Shown here piece after piece: positions 54,147-62,052 of a stretch of 64,000 nucleotides of DNA; within the stretch, counting starts at the first letter, position 1, and each line of letters opens with the position of its first letter. The stretch lies in assembly GCF_049651205.1 (NCBI RefSeq), contig NZ_JBASBR010000018.1:124001-188000 (forward strand), read 5' to 3'. The position numbers and the translations under genes are program-made. The notes under the pieces are model-generated. The model was given only the letters and a program-made list of their open reading frames with translations. It was not told the DNA's origin and did not search any database. The DNA is from Castellaniella sp049651205. GTDB taxonomy: Bacteria; Pseudomonadota; Gammaproteobacteria; Burkholderiales; Burkholderiaceae_B.

Positions 54147-54505
54147 AACGTGTCAATGACTTTCGTGCCCGCAACCACCCGTCGTACTGGGCGTTCCTGG
54201 TGCATCGGGTGTCGGGCTTGTTGCTGGTCATTTTTCTGCCGATTCACTTTCTGGCGCTTAGTCTGGCGCTAAAGGGTGACGCGGCGCTGAATGGCTTTAT
54301 CAGCTTCACCGATACCCCGCTTTTCAAGGTGGGTGAGCTGGGCCTGGTGGTGTTGCTGACCCTGCATCTGGTGGGTGGCGTTCGTCTGTTGCTGATTGAT
54401 TTCCGCCCTGTGCGTCCTCCAGGGCTGCTGAAGCACTGGATATATGGCGGCGCGGCGATGGGCCTGGCTGCTGGCGCGGCGTTCGTCGTCACCCTGAATT
54501 TCTGA
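54143..54505 (+). CDS. Succinate dehydrogenase/fumarate reductase-like membrane anchor, second (SdhC/D-like)
   Basis: A 120-residue protein with three hydrophobic helices and the cytochrome b556-type motif HRVSGLLLVIFLPIHF near residue 21, plus HLVGGVRLLLID, giving histidines for a b heme and the quinone site. It is the more recognisable of the two anchors. The start overlaps the upstream gene by four bases; the hydratase alpha gene follows 45 bp later. Confidence 0.8.
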   Translation: MKRVNDFRARNHPSYWAFLVHRVSGLLLVIFLPIHFLALSLALKGDAALNGFISFTDTPLFKVGELGLVVLLTLHLVGGVRLLLIDFRPVRPPGLLKHWIYGGAAMGLAAGAAFVVTLNF

Positions 54506-54550
54506 TCATTCATCATTATTGCGCCGCAGTGGCGCGCAGAGGAAACCCCC

Positions 54551-55426
54551 ATGAAGGTGGATTTGAAGGCAGTTGAGGATTCTTCGAAGGAACTCTATAT
54601 CCGGGCACTCAAGATTCTGCCGCCGGACATCAAGGAAGGCTTTCGTCGGTTATTGCTGGGCGAGACATCTGCACGGGCAAAGCAGATGCTCTCCACCATG
54701 ACCACCAACATTGATGTGGCCGAAGCCAATACCAACCTGCTGTGCCAGGATACTGGTGTGCCGGTGTATTACGTGAAGGTGGGCTCCAATGTGCAGTTCA
54801 ATGGCCGTGAACTGATCCAGGCCATTCGTCGTGGCTGCGAGCGAGCCACCCTGGAGCATCCGCTGCGCTCCTCGATTGTGCATCCGATTACGCGCAAGAA
54901 CAACCAGAACTCCTGTGGTATCGATGTCCCGGTCATCAGTTTCGATTTTATTGATGAGCCGGATGTCCTGGAGATCCTTATGGTGCCCAAGGGCAGTGGT
55001 GCTGAAAACAATTCGTTTCTGAAGATGGCTGTACCGGCAGAAGGGGTCAACGCGATCAAGGAGTTCGTGATCGACTGCGTCCTGGCAGCGGGTGGCAAGA
55101 CGTGCCCGCCCACGATTGTCGGCGTGGGCATCGGAGGAACCTCCGAACTATGCGTGGCTATGGCTAAGCGCGCCGCGATTCGAAGTCTTGATTCGGTGTG
55201 CACCGATCCTGATGGCGCAGCCCTTGAACATGAGCTGTCGATGGCGGTCAATAAGCTGGGCGTGGGGCCACAAGGTTTGGGGGGCGATTCCACCTCGTTT
55301 GCGGTGCATATCGAGCTGGCTGCCACCCACATCACGATGAACCCGATTGCTGTCAATATGCAGTGTCATTCGGCACGGCGCGCGTCGGCACGGTTTACCC
55401 CAGACAACATTACTTATGGATTCTGA
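54551..55426 (+). CDS. Class I fumarase / L-tartrate dehydratase-like alpha subunit
   Basis: A 291-residue Fe-S hydro-lyase alpha subunit. It contains LLCQDTGVPVYYV with the first cluster cysteine, NSCGIDVPVIS, KGSGAENNS and TCPPTIVGVGIGGTSELC, the usual cluster and substrate loops. Two-subunit enzymes of this family hydrate fumarate, mesaconate or dehydrate tartrate; the exact substrate cannot be read. It sits between the membrane anchors and the flavoprotein of the dehydrogenase, so it likely hydrates the product of that dehydrogenase. It is separated from its beta subunit by 2 bp. Confidence 0.85.
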   Translation: MKVDLKAVEDSSKELYIRALKILPPDIKEGFRRLLLGETSARAKQMLSTMTTNIDVAEANTNLLCQDTGVPVYYVKVGSNVQFNGRELIQAIRRGCERATLEHPLRSSIVHPITRKNNQNSCGIDVPVISFDFIDEPDVLEILMVPKGSGAENNSFLKMAVPAEGVNAIKEFVIDCVLAAGGKTCPPTIVGVGIGGTSELCVAMAKRAAIRSLDSVCTDPDGAALEHELSMAVNKLGVGPQGLGGDSTSFAVHIELAATHITMNPIAVNMQCHSARRASARFTPDNITYGF

Positions 55427-55428
55427 AG

Positions 55429-56043
55429 ATGGCTCATTACAACTGGACGACGCCCGTAAGCGAAGCACAGATCCGTCAGTTGCGGATCAATGACACCGTC
55501 ACCCTGCAGGGAACACTGTTTGGGATCCGGGATGCAACCCTCATCAATATGTTCGACCGCGGACGAACCACCAAGTTCGACCTCAACGGGCATGCGGTCA
55601 TCCATACGGCACCCAATGTAAAAAAGGTTCCTGTCAGCCCGGAATTCCCGGCCGGCTACGCATCCATCTGCATTGGTACAACCACTTCCGATCGCATGGA
55701 GCGCTTCACGCAGCCGCTGCTCAAGGAGACCGGGGTGCGTATGGTGATTGGCAAGGGTGGTATGCGAGAAGGCTCCCAGGCGGCATTCCAGGAGTTCGGT
55801 GGTGTCTATCTTGTTATTTCGGGCGGTGTGGCGGCCCTTGAAACCACATGGATAGAGGCCATCGAGGATGTAGATCTCGACGACCTGAATCCGGAGTCCC
55901 TATGGAAATTCAGGGTCAAGGATTTTGGACCCTTGCTGGTGGGTATGGATAGCCACGGTGACAGTCTCTACAACGAGGTCAAACGCGATGCGCAATCGCG
56001 CCGGGCTCAGGTTCTGGCCAGCCTGGGGGTGCCCTCTACATGA
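55429..56043 (+). CDS. Class I fumarase / L-tartrate dehydratase-like beta subunit
   Basis: A 204-residue beta subunit with LRINDTVTLQGTLFGIRDA, RMVIGKGGMREGSQAAF and the conserved FGGVYLVISGGVAAL. It completes the active site with the alpha subunit. The ATG at 55429 is chosen; a GTG 22 codons upstream overlaps the alpha gene. The last four bases overlap the flavoprotein start, indicating tight coupling. Confidence 0.86.
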   Translation: MAHYNWTTPVSEAQIRQLRINDTVTLQGTLFGIRDATLINMFDRGRTTKFDLNGHAVIHTAPNVKKVPVSPEFPAGYASICIGTTTSDRMERFTQPLLKETGVRMVIGKGGMREGSQAAFQEFGGVYLVISGGVAALETTWIEAIEDVDLDDLNPESLWKFRVKDFGPLLVGMDSHGDSLYNEVKRDAQSRRAQVLASLGVPST

Positions 56044-57755
56044 ATATCAAACGCTTGCAGACGGATATTCTGATCCTGGGCTCGGGCGGCGCGGGGCTGT
56101 TTGCGGCGCTGCACGCGCACCAAAGCGATCCTACCCTGTCCATTACCGTTGCCGTGAAAGGGCTGTTGGGCAAGTCTGGTTGTACCCGTATGGTGCAGGG
56201 CGGCTACAACGTGGCTCTGGCCGAAGGAGACTCGGTCGAAAGACATTTCATGGACACGATCGAGGGTAGCAAGTGGCTGGCTGATCAGGATCTGGCCTGG
56301 GCGCTGGTGACGAAAGCTGTCGAACGTGTGCACGAACTGGAAAATGAGCTGGGATGCTTTTTTGATCGTAATCCGGACGGCACTGTGCACCAGAAGGCGT
56401 TTGCAGGGCAGACCTTCGACCGCACCGTGCACAAGGGCGACCTGACCGGGATTGAGATCATCAACCGCTTGTCTGAACAGATTTGGTCGCGCAATATCGG
56501 CCGGCTCGAAGAGCACCGTGCGATCGATTTCATCAAAACCCCGGATGGCAAGGCATTGGCTGGCGTTTTGATGATCGACGTGCGCACTGGAGAGTTTGTG
56601 TTTGTGCAGGCCAAGGCAGTGCTGCTTGGCACGGGGGGTGGGCCCACGATGTATCGATATCACACCCCGTCTGGCGAAAAAAATTGTGATGGCCTGGCGA
56701 TGACATTACGGGCGGGTTTGCCGCTGCGTGATATGGAGATGGTGCAGTTTCACCCCACCGGGCTGCTGGCGGGCGAAGACACCCGCATGACAGGCACTGT
56801 CATCGAAGAGGGGCTGCGTGGTGCGGGCGGCTATCTTCTAAATGGCGAAAAAGAGCGCTTCATGCATAAGTATGATGCCCGTGGCGAGCGCGCGACGCGT
56901 GACATCGTGTCGAGGGGCATTTTCTTCGAGATGCGCGAACGGCGGACGACACCGCACGGAGGGGTCTACATCCAGATGAGTCATCTGGGCCCGGATAAAG
57001 TGCGCAAGCAGTTCAAGGGCATGGTCGAGCGCTGTGCCGACAGTGGCTTTGATCTGGCGGGCGGGCTGGTCGAGGTGGTACCCACGGCGCACTACATGAT
57101 GGGTGGCCTTGTGATCCGGCCTGATTGCTCCACCGAGCTGCCGGCGCTATTTGCTGCTGGAGAGGACACGGGTGGCGTGCATGGGGCCAATCGCCTGGGG
57201 GGCAATGGGGTGGCCGATTCCACAGTGTTTGGGGGTATTGCGGGGGATACCCTGGCGCCCTGGGTTCGGGATCATGGCGCCTGGCTTGAGCCGGACGAAG
57301 CAGCGATCACGCGAAGCATCGAGGCGCATACCTTGCCATTTCGATTGCCTGCCGGTGATCTGAATGGCATCCGTGAAAGGCTGTATACCTGCATGTGGGA
57401 TGACGTGGGCATTGTGCGCTCGGCCGACAGCCTGCGAAAGGGCTTGCAGGCGTTGGATGAACTGAATGCCGAATTGCTGCAAACCGGCGTTGTGCCTGAT
57501 GAAAGGGCGTTTAACCTGACATGGCACGATTGGCTGAATTTAAGAAACCTGATTGTTGTCAGCCAGTCGATTGCAGTGGCTGCACTGGCCCGCGAAGATT
57601 CTCGCGGTGCTCATTACCGCGAGGATTTTCCGGAGATCGTAGACTTGCCGGGCTCTACCTACACGGTGGTGCGCCAGGAGGGAGAAACCTTGCAGTTATC
57701 CAGAGAGCCAGTGCACTTCACCCGCGTCAAGCCGGGCGAAACAATACTTTCGTAA
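56040..57755 (+). CDS. Succinate dehydrogenase/fumarate reductase-like flavoprotein subunit
   Basis: A 571-residue FAD protein. GSGGAGLFAALHA is the dinucleotide fold; QFHPTG (His238), ATRDIV (Arg287, expected acid/base), AHYMMGG (His351) and HGANRLGG (Arg385) match substrate residues of SdhA/FrdA. By hand alignment the histidine that carries covalent FAD in SdhA is Cys48 here (GCTRMVQGG), and the threonine that contacts the substrate carboxylate is Glu256 in IEEGLRG. The fold and complex are clear, but the substrate may be a substituted succinate. Two terminators follow the stop codon. Confidence 0.85.
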   Translation: MNIKRLQTDILILGSGGAGLFAALHAHQSDPTLSITVAVKGLLGKSGCTRMVQGGYNVALAEGDSVERHFMDTIEGSKWLADQDLAWALVTKAVERVHELENELGCFFDRNPDGTVHQKAFAGQTFDRTVHKGDLTGIEIINRLSEQIWSRNIGRLEEHRAIDFIKTPDGKALAGVLMIDVRTGEFVFVQAKAVLLGTGGGPTMYRYHTPSGEKNCDGLAMTLRAGLPLRDMEMVQFHPTGLLAGEDTRMTGTVIEEGLRGAGGYLLNGEKERFMHKYDARGERATRDIVSRGIFFEMRERRTTPHGGVYIQMSHLGPDKVRKQFKGMVERCADSGFDLAGGLVEVVPTAHYMMGGLVIRPDCSTELPALFAAGEDTGGVHGANRLGGNGVADSTVFGGIAGDTLAPWVRDHGAWLEPDEAAITRSIEAHTLPFRLPAGDLNGIRERLYTCMWDDVGIVRSADSLRKGLQALDELNAELLQTGVVPDERAFNLTWHDWLNLRNLIVVSQSIAVAALAREDSRGAHYREDFPEIVDLPGSTYTVVRQEGETLQLSREPVHFTRVKPGETILS

Positions 57756-57763
57756 CTGGCTTT

Positions 57764-57788
57764 GGGCCCCATTGTGTGGGCCCTTTTT
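57764..57788 (+). terminator. Rho-independent terminator of the dehydrogenase/hydratase operon
   Basis: GGGCCC (57764-57769) and GGGCCC (57778-57783) are self-complementary arms around an 8-nt loop, directly followed by TTTTT. It begins 9 bp after the flavoprotein stop codon. Confidence 0.8.
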
Positions 57789-57792
57789 ACAA

Positions 57793-57818
57793 AAAACGCC
57801 GCGAACACGCGGCGTTTT
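57793..57818. terminator. Bidirectional rho-independent terminator
   Basis: An 11-bp perfect stem, AAAACGCCGCG at 57793-57803 and CGCGGCGTTTT at 57808-57818, with a 4-nt loop. A-rich and T-rich sides make it usable from both strands, so it can end the dehydrogenase operon and the small minus-strand gene. Confidence 0.8.
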
Positions 57819-57834
57819 CTTTTGACACCGAGGC

Positions 57835-58026
57835 TTATTGGGCGGCGTGGTGGCTGAGCTGCCCGGCAGTGGACACTTGATCACGGTGAAAGAATTGCAC
57901 GGCCTTGCGAAAGGCGCGCATCACAGCACGATCCAGCGGGTATGCATAACGGGCTTCAAAGGCTTGAGCAATCAGTACTTGCTCGGCAGCGTCGGTGAAT
58001 AGGGGAAGATTGCTTTGTTTTGTCAT
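57835..58026 (-). CDS. Small hypothetical protein
   Basis: A 63-residue open frame from an ATG at 58026 (MTKQSNLPLF) ending 17 bp before the bidirectional terminator. The sequence is helix-prone with basic and aromatic residues (RAFRKAVQFFHRDQ) and has no recognised family. The frame is open to 58080, but the shorter start looks more natural. The position next to a terminator that works on its strand supports expression. Function unknown. Confidence 0.45.
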   Translation of the reverse strand: MTKQSNLPLFTDAAEQVLIAQAFEARYAYPLDRAVMRAFRKAVQFFHRDQVSTAGQLSHHAAQ

Positions 58027-58218
58027 GTCTATGGTTGGCTTGTGTGCCTGAAAAAGCAGTTGCGCTAAGACGCATCTCACTAAAAAAGATTTTACTTATT
58101 GTGTCTTTTTATTCTAGGGTAAACCCTAAAATCTAACAAGATTTCTGATGCCAAAATCGATGATTTTCAGGGATTGTGTTGCCAAAATGCTGCAACGCAT
58201 CACTTGCCAGACATGATC

Positions 58219-58231
58219 TGCCTGACAGGCA
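58219..58231. promoter_or_regulatory. 13-bp palindrome TGCCTGACAGGCA
   Basis: A perfect palindrome centred on one A, about 380 bp before suyA. Possible operator; nothing ties it to a named regulator. Confidence 0.3.
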
Positions 58232-58411
58232 CGAGAATTGCTTGTGTCTTTGGAGACCCTGTTGATGTGCTGGTTATCCTGCTTCTCTGGTGCACTACTC
58301 GCATGAGTTTTATGCGATTTCAGTGACACATCTGATCCTAATCATCTTGAATTTCTGCACTGCACAAGGCGTTGGATAAATAGTAACGTGATTTATCGAA
58401 GGCATCTAAAA

Positions 58412-58421
58412 CATCTAGATG
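58412..58421. promoter_or_regulatory. 10-bp palindrome CATCTAGATG abutting a -35 element
   Basis: A perfect palindrome ending 6 bp before the TTGACA at 58428, a position typical for an activator or repressor at the suyA promoter. Confidence 0.3.
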
Positions 58422-58427
58422 ACATAA

Positions 58428-58456
58428 TTGACATTGATCATCCTGACGCCTAATCT
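58428..58456 (+). promoter_or_regulatory. Candidate sigma-70 promoter of suyAB
   Basis: A consensus TTGACA (58428-58433), a 17-bp spacer and TAATCT (58451-58456, a weak -10) lie about 150 bp upstream of suyA. The long leader would include the inverted repeat at 58504-58531. A weak -10 with a perfect -35 fits a regulated promoter. Confidence 0.45.
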
Positions 58457-58503
58457 GGCCGTGAGTTAAGTGATCACAAGAAATTGCGTGACTGCCACCG
58501 TCA

Positions 58504-58531
58504 ATCGGTGCTGTCGCACGACCGCACCGAT
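58504..58531 (+). promoter_or_regulatory. Inverted repeat ATCGGTG-N14-CACCGAT in the suyA leader
   Basis: Perfect 7-bp arms at 58504-58510 and 58525-58531. It lies downstream of the candidate promoter, so it could be a repressor site or a leader hairpin. Confidence 0.35.
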
Positions 58532-58609
58532 GCTGCCGCATAACTGCAACTGTGCACCGAAGTGGAAGCAGCCCTGCGATAACCGCTATCTTGGCAAAAG
58601 GAGAAAGAG

Positions 58610-58891
58610 ATGATTCATCTCGTACTGCACGATAAGCACGACATGGTTGCCGTTGCTGTCGTCGAGGGTGTGACGGCTGGTATGGATTTAACCGCCTGGA
58701 TCATGGATGAGGATGAACTGATCCAGACAAAGGCGCTTCAGGATATCCCTATTGGGCACAAGATTGCCCTGACGGACATGGCCGTGGGCGACACCGTGAT
58801 CAAGTACGGCGTGGATATCGGCAAGGTGGTGGCACCAATCAAGAAGGGTGAGCACGCGCACGTTCACAACATCAAGACCAAGCGTTGGTAA
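58610..58891 (+). CDS. suyA: (R)-sulfolactate sulfo-lyase subunit alpha, SuyA-like (SAF domain)
   Basis: A 93-residue stand-alone SAF-domain protein of the UxaA N-terminal family. It has PIGHKIALTDMAVGDTVIKYG and ends VHNIKTKRW, as remembered for SuyA-type subunits. SuyAB eliminates sulfite from (R)-3-sulfolactate to give pyruvate. AAAGGAGA precedes the ATG. suyB follows 86 bp later. Altronate or galactarate dehydratase small domains are the alternative, but sulfonate-type transporter genes and SlcC/ComC-like enzymes nearby favour the sulfo-lyase. It could also accept a related hydroxysulfonate. Confidence 0.8.
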   Translation: MIHLVLHDKHDMVAVAVVEGVTAGMDLTAWIMDEDELIQTKALQDIPIGHKIALTDMAVGDTVIKYGVDIGKVVAPIKKGEHAHVHNIKTKRW

Positions 58892-58977
58892 TCCCCTTCA
58901 GGTTGGTGCGCAGATAGCGCAATGCGTCAGACATCGCGTCAGCGATTTACTTCATTCCACTTCACGGAAGCCACATC

Positions 58978-60147
58978 ATGATCAGCAAAGACACTACTTT
59001 TTTGGGATACCGGCGTGAAAATGGCCGCGTGGGTGTACGCAACCATGTCATCATCCTGCCGCTGGACGATCTGTCCAATGCGGCATGTGAGGCCGTTGCC
59101 CACAACATCCACGGTACAACCGTCATCAAGCACCCCTATGGTCGCCTTCAGTTTGGGGCCGATCTCGACCTGCATTTTCGTACGCTCATTGGGGCTGGCT
59201 CAAACCCGAATGTGGCAGCGGTGGTTGTGATCGGCATCGAAGAAGAATGGACGCGCAAGCTTGTCGAAGGAATTGCCGCAACGGGCAAGCCCGTCACGGG
59301 TTTTGGCATCGAGCGCCACGGCGACCATGAAACCATCATGAAAGCGTCCCAGGTAGCCAAAAAATATGTGCAGTGGGCCTCGGAGAAACAGCGTGAAGTC
59401 TGTCCCATCAGCGATTTGTGGGTTTCCACCAAATGCGGCGAGAGCGACACCACGTCGGGTTGCGGTTCGAACCCGTCGGTTGGAAACGCATTTGACAAGT
59501 TGCATGCCCTCGGCACCACGTTGGTGTTTGGTGAAACCACCGAGCTCACCGGGGGTGAAAACTTTGTGGCTGATCGCTGCGCGAATGACAAAGTCCGCAA
59601 AGAATTCATGGATATTTTCAATCGCTACCAGGATGTCATTGATCGGCACAAGACATCCGATCTGTCCGACTCTCAGCCAACCAAGGGCAACATCGAAGGC
59701 GGCCTGACGACGATCGAAGAAAAAGCGATGGGCAATATCCAGAAGATCGGCAAGACTTGCACGGTTGATGGTGTGCTGGATAAAGCGGTGACGCCGACGC
59801 ATCCGGGCTTGTGGTTTATGGATAGTTCGTCGGCAGCGGCCGAGATGGTTACCTTGTGTGCGGCGGCAGGTTTCGTCGTGCACTTTTTCCCCACAGGGCA
59901 GGGCAATATCATCGGCAATCCCATTTTGCCCGTCATCAAGCTCAGCGCCAATCCGCGCACAGTCAGAACCATGAGTGAGCATATCGACTTCGACTGCTCG
60001 CCGCTGCTGCAGCGCGAAATGAACCTCGACCAGGCAGGCGACGAATTGTTGAAAACGATGCTGGCAACTGTCAATGGTCGCTTGACATCGGCCGAAGCCT
60101 TGGGCCATCACGAGTTCGTCATGACTCGTTTGTACGAAAGCGCCTGA
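58978..60147 (+). CDS. suyB: (R)-sulfolactate sulfo-lyase subunit beta, SuyB-like
   Basis: A 389-residue UxaA C-terminal-family protein: FLGYRRENGRVGVRNHVI at the N-terminus, STKCGESDTTSGCGSNP with a conserved cysteine (Cys153) for metal or Fe-S binding, and HFFPTGQGNIIGNPI near the C-terminus. The length equals that of SuyB and is far shorter than fused altronate dehydratase with its own SAF domain. Together with SuyA it forms the C-S lyase releasing sulfite. No sulfite dehydrogenase or exporter is visible within the window; it may lie beyond the right edge. Confidence 0.82.
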   Translation: MISKDTTFLGYRRENGRVGVRNHVIILPLDDLSNAACEAVAHNIHGTTVIKHPYGRLQFGADLDLHFRTLIGAGSNPNVAAVVVIGIEEEWTRKLVEGIAATGKPVTGFGIERHGDHETIMKASQVAKKYVQWASEKQREVCPISDLWVSTKCGESDTTSGCGSNPSVGNAFDKLHALGTTLVFGETTELTGGENFVADRCANDKVRKEFMDIFNRYQDVIDRHKTSDLSDSQPTKGNIEGGLTTIEEKAMGNIQKIGKTCTVDGVLDKAVTPTHPGLWFMDSSSAAAEMVTLCAAAGFVVHFFPTGQGNIIGNPILPVIKLSANPRTVRTMSEHIDFDCSPLLQREMNLDQAGDELLKTMLATVNGRLTSAEALGHHEFVMTRLYESA

Positions 60148-60152
60148 TCAAC

Positions 60153-60165
60153 GGTGCCTGGCACC
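60153..60165. promoter_or_regulatory. Palindrome GGTGCC-T-GGCACC after suyB
   Basis: A perfect 13-bp palindrome starting 5 bp after the suyB stop, in the 212-bp gap before the ABC ATPase gene. It may be an operator for a second transcript or a small processing hairpin. Confidence 0.3.
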
Positions 60166-60359
60166 ATGCCTCTGGCCCGTTGCGGCAGCCAAACAGCGTC
60201 GATCAGACGGCGTCCGGCAAGCCGCGTGTGGCCAGGTGCACCAGACGCGCAGCAATCAGGAACCGATTCCCGGCCGGATATCACAAGAAGAATCTCGCAA
60301 CCGGCCTTTTTCTGGAAAACGAGCCAGGCTGCCCGGCAGTTTTCAAGGAGGAGAGCAGG

Positions 60360-61148
60360 ATGAATAGTGCATCAACACCCTTGCTGGAAGTCGACGGGGT
60401 GACCGTTCAGTACAAGACCAAGGAATACCTGGTCACCGCCACATATCGTGTGGGATTCAACGCTTATCAGTCAGATCGTTTCGTCTTGCTTGGGGCGTCT
60501 GGCTGTGGAAAATCCACCCTGCTAAAGACGGTCGGCGGCTATTTGTCGCCCACCGAGGGGGAGATCCGTCTGAAGGGCAAGAGTATTACCTCGCCAGGGC
60601 CCGATCGCATGATGGTGTTTCAGGAATTTGACCAATTGCCTCCCTGGAAAACTGTCAAGCAAAACGTTGTGTTTCCCTTGATTGCCAGCAAAAAGTTGCA
60701 GGGCAAGGCTGCAGAAGAAAAGGCCATGCAATATATCGAGAAGGTCAAGTTGACCCAATTTGCCAACCATTATCCGCACCAGCTCTCAGGCGGCATGAAG
60801 CAGCGTGTGGCCATTGCTCGTGGCATGGCCATGGAGCCCGATATCTTGTTGATGGATGAACCCTATGCCGCACTGGACGCGCTGACACGCAAATCCATGC
60901 AGGATGAGTTGCTTGCGTTGTGGCAGGACACGAAATTCACGGTGCTGTTCGTGACGCACTCTATCGAGGAAGCAGTCAAGATCGGCAACCGGATCCTCCT
61001 GCTGTCGCCCCATCCGGGGCAGGTGATGGCCGAGCTCAACAGCACCGGCGAAGATTCCGTCGACGCAAGTGGCCGCAGGCTTACGGAGCGCATCAATGAC
61101 TTACTTTTCTCTCACAATACCGAATCAGAGGCCACACGCCATGACTGA
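60360..61148 (+). CDS. Sulfonate/nitrate/taurine-type ABC transporter ATP-binding protein
   Basis: A 262-residue ABC ATPase of the SsuB/TauB family: Walker A GASGCGKST (about 45-53), FQEFDQLPPWKTV, signature LSGGMKQRVAIARGM, Walker B ILLMDEPYAALD and the switch VTHSIEEA. AAGGAGGA precedes the ATG at 60360; the longer frame has no similarity. It overlaps the permease by eight bases. The binding protein for this transporter is most likely the one at 51514-52527. Confidence 0.88.
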   Translation: MNSASTPLLEVDGVTVQYKTKEYLVTATYRVGFNAYQSDRFVLLGASGCGKSTLLKTVGGYLSPTEGEIRLKGKSITSPGPDRMMVFQEFDQLPPWKTVKQNVVFPLIASKKLQGKAAEEKAMQYIEKVKLTQFANHYPHQLSGGMKQRVAIARGMAMEPDILLMDEPYAALDALTRKSMQDELLALWQDTKFTVLFVTHSIEEAVKIGNRILLLSPHPGQVMAELNSTGEDSVDASGRRLTERINDLLFSHNTESEATRHD

Positions 61149-62046
61149 CGGATTGCACCCAGATATCAATGCCAGCATAGAAACGGGGCCTGCACCTCGC
61201 GAAGAGCGGTTTTGCAAGCCAGCGGAGAGCAAGGATTTCGGCATTATCCAAAAGCCGTTAAGCCGCTGGGAACAGATCTACGAAAACAATGTGGCGCGTA
61301 AAGTCTTTATCCTTGTGCTGTTGGCGGTGGCCTGGCAGTTCTATAGCATGTATCTGGATAACGAACTGCTGTTTCCGACCTTTATCGCAACGGTCAAGGC
61401 GCTGGTGGTCGCTATCCTGGATCGCGGTCTGCTGGAGAAATCCTGGTTTTCCATCCGGGTGCTGCTGATGGGTTATGCCGCGGGCTTGTTTTTGGCGGCA
61501 CTGCTGACGATCTTTGCCATTACGTCGCGCCTGGGCCGGGATTTTCTCGAAACTGCCACGGCCATGTTCAACCCCCTGCCTGCCATTGCGCTGCTGCCGT
61601 TGGCCTTGCTGTGGTTTGGTCTGGGTACCGATAGCCTGGTGTTCGTGCTGATTCACTCCGTGCTGTGGGCGGTTGCCCTGAATACCCATTCAGGGTTTCA
61701 GTCGGTGAGCGCCACGTTGCGGATGGTGGGCCGAAACTACGGCTTGACTGGACTGCGTTATGTATTTGGCATCCTGATCCCGGCAGCCTTTCCTACCATC
61801 CTGGCAGGCTTGAAGATCGGCTGGGCATTCGCATGGCGTACCTTGATCGCGGCAGAGCTGGTGTTTGGCGTCAGTTCTGGCAGTGGCGGTCTGGGTTGGT
61901 TCGTGTACGAAAACAAGAATCAGCTGGATATCCCCAGTGTGTTTGCGGGCTTGCTCACGGTCATCGTGATTGGCCTGATCGTTGAAAACTTCATTTTCAG
62001 GGTGATCGAGCAAAAGACCATCCGAAAATGGGGCATGCAGCAATAA
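61141..62046 (+). CDS. Sulfonate/nitrate/taurine-type ABC transporter permease
   Basis: A 301-residue permease of the SsuC/TauC family. An N-terminal hydrophilic stretch of about 50 residues precedes five to six transmembrane helices and the ATPase-contact loop around RYVFGILIPAAFPTILAGL. The start at 61141 (MTDGLHPD) is chosen; the frame extends back into the ATPase gene. The regulator gene follows 6 bp later. Confidence 0.87.
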   Translation: MTDGLHPDINASIETGPAPREERFCKPAESKDFGIIQKPLSRWEQIYENNVARKVFILVLLAVAWQFYSMYLDNELLFPTFIATVKALVVAILDRGLLEKSWFSIRVLLMGYAAGLFLAALLTIFAITSRLGRDFLETATAMFNPLPAIALLPLALLWFGLGTDSLVFVLIHSVLWAVALNTHSGFQSVSATLRMVGRNYGLTGLRYVFGILIPAAFPTILAGLKIGWAFAWRTLIAAELVFGVSSGSGGLGWFVYENKNQLDIPSVFAGLLTVIVIGLIVENFIFRVIEQKTIRKWGMQQ

Positions 62047-62052
62047 GCGCCT

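Larger units (their letters stand above)
58027..58609. other. Regulatory region upstream of suyA, no gene seen
   Basis: About 580 bp between the small minus-strand gene and suyA. It contains palindromes at 58219-58231, 58412-58421 and 58504-58531 and a -35/-10 pair at 58428-58456, all listed separately. Two short minus-strand frames inside it (67 residues each) show no protein-like features. Confidence 0.6.

Noticed and set aside
53080..57755. Housekeeping succinate dehydrogenase (sdhCDAB)
   Set aside because: Gene order is different, a hydratase is inserted, and key residues of the flavoprotein deviate; the TCA-cycle enzyme is expected elsewhere.
58126..58541. Two 67-residue minus-strand frames in the suyA upstream region
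   Set aside because: No ribosome-binding site, odd composition, and they overlap palindromes and the candidate promoter.
59200..60111. Minus-strand open frame antisense to suyB
   Set aside because: Overlaps a well-supported gene entirely and lacks protein-like composition.
58610..60147. Altronate/galactarate dehydratase as the identity of the SAF and UxaA-like genes
   Set aside because: The SAF domain is a separate small gene, lengths equal SuyA and SuyB, and the neighbours are sulfonate transporter and sulfolactate dehydrogenase types rather than uronate genes.
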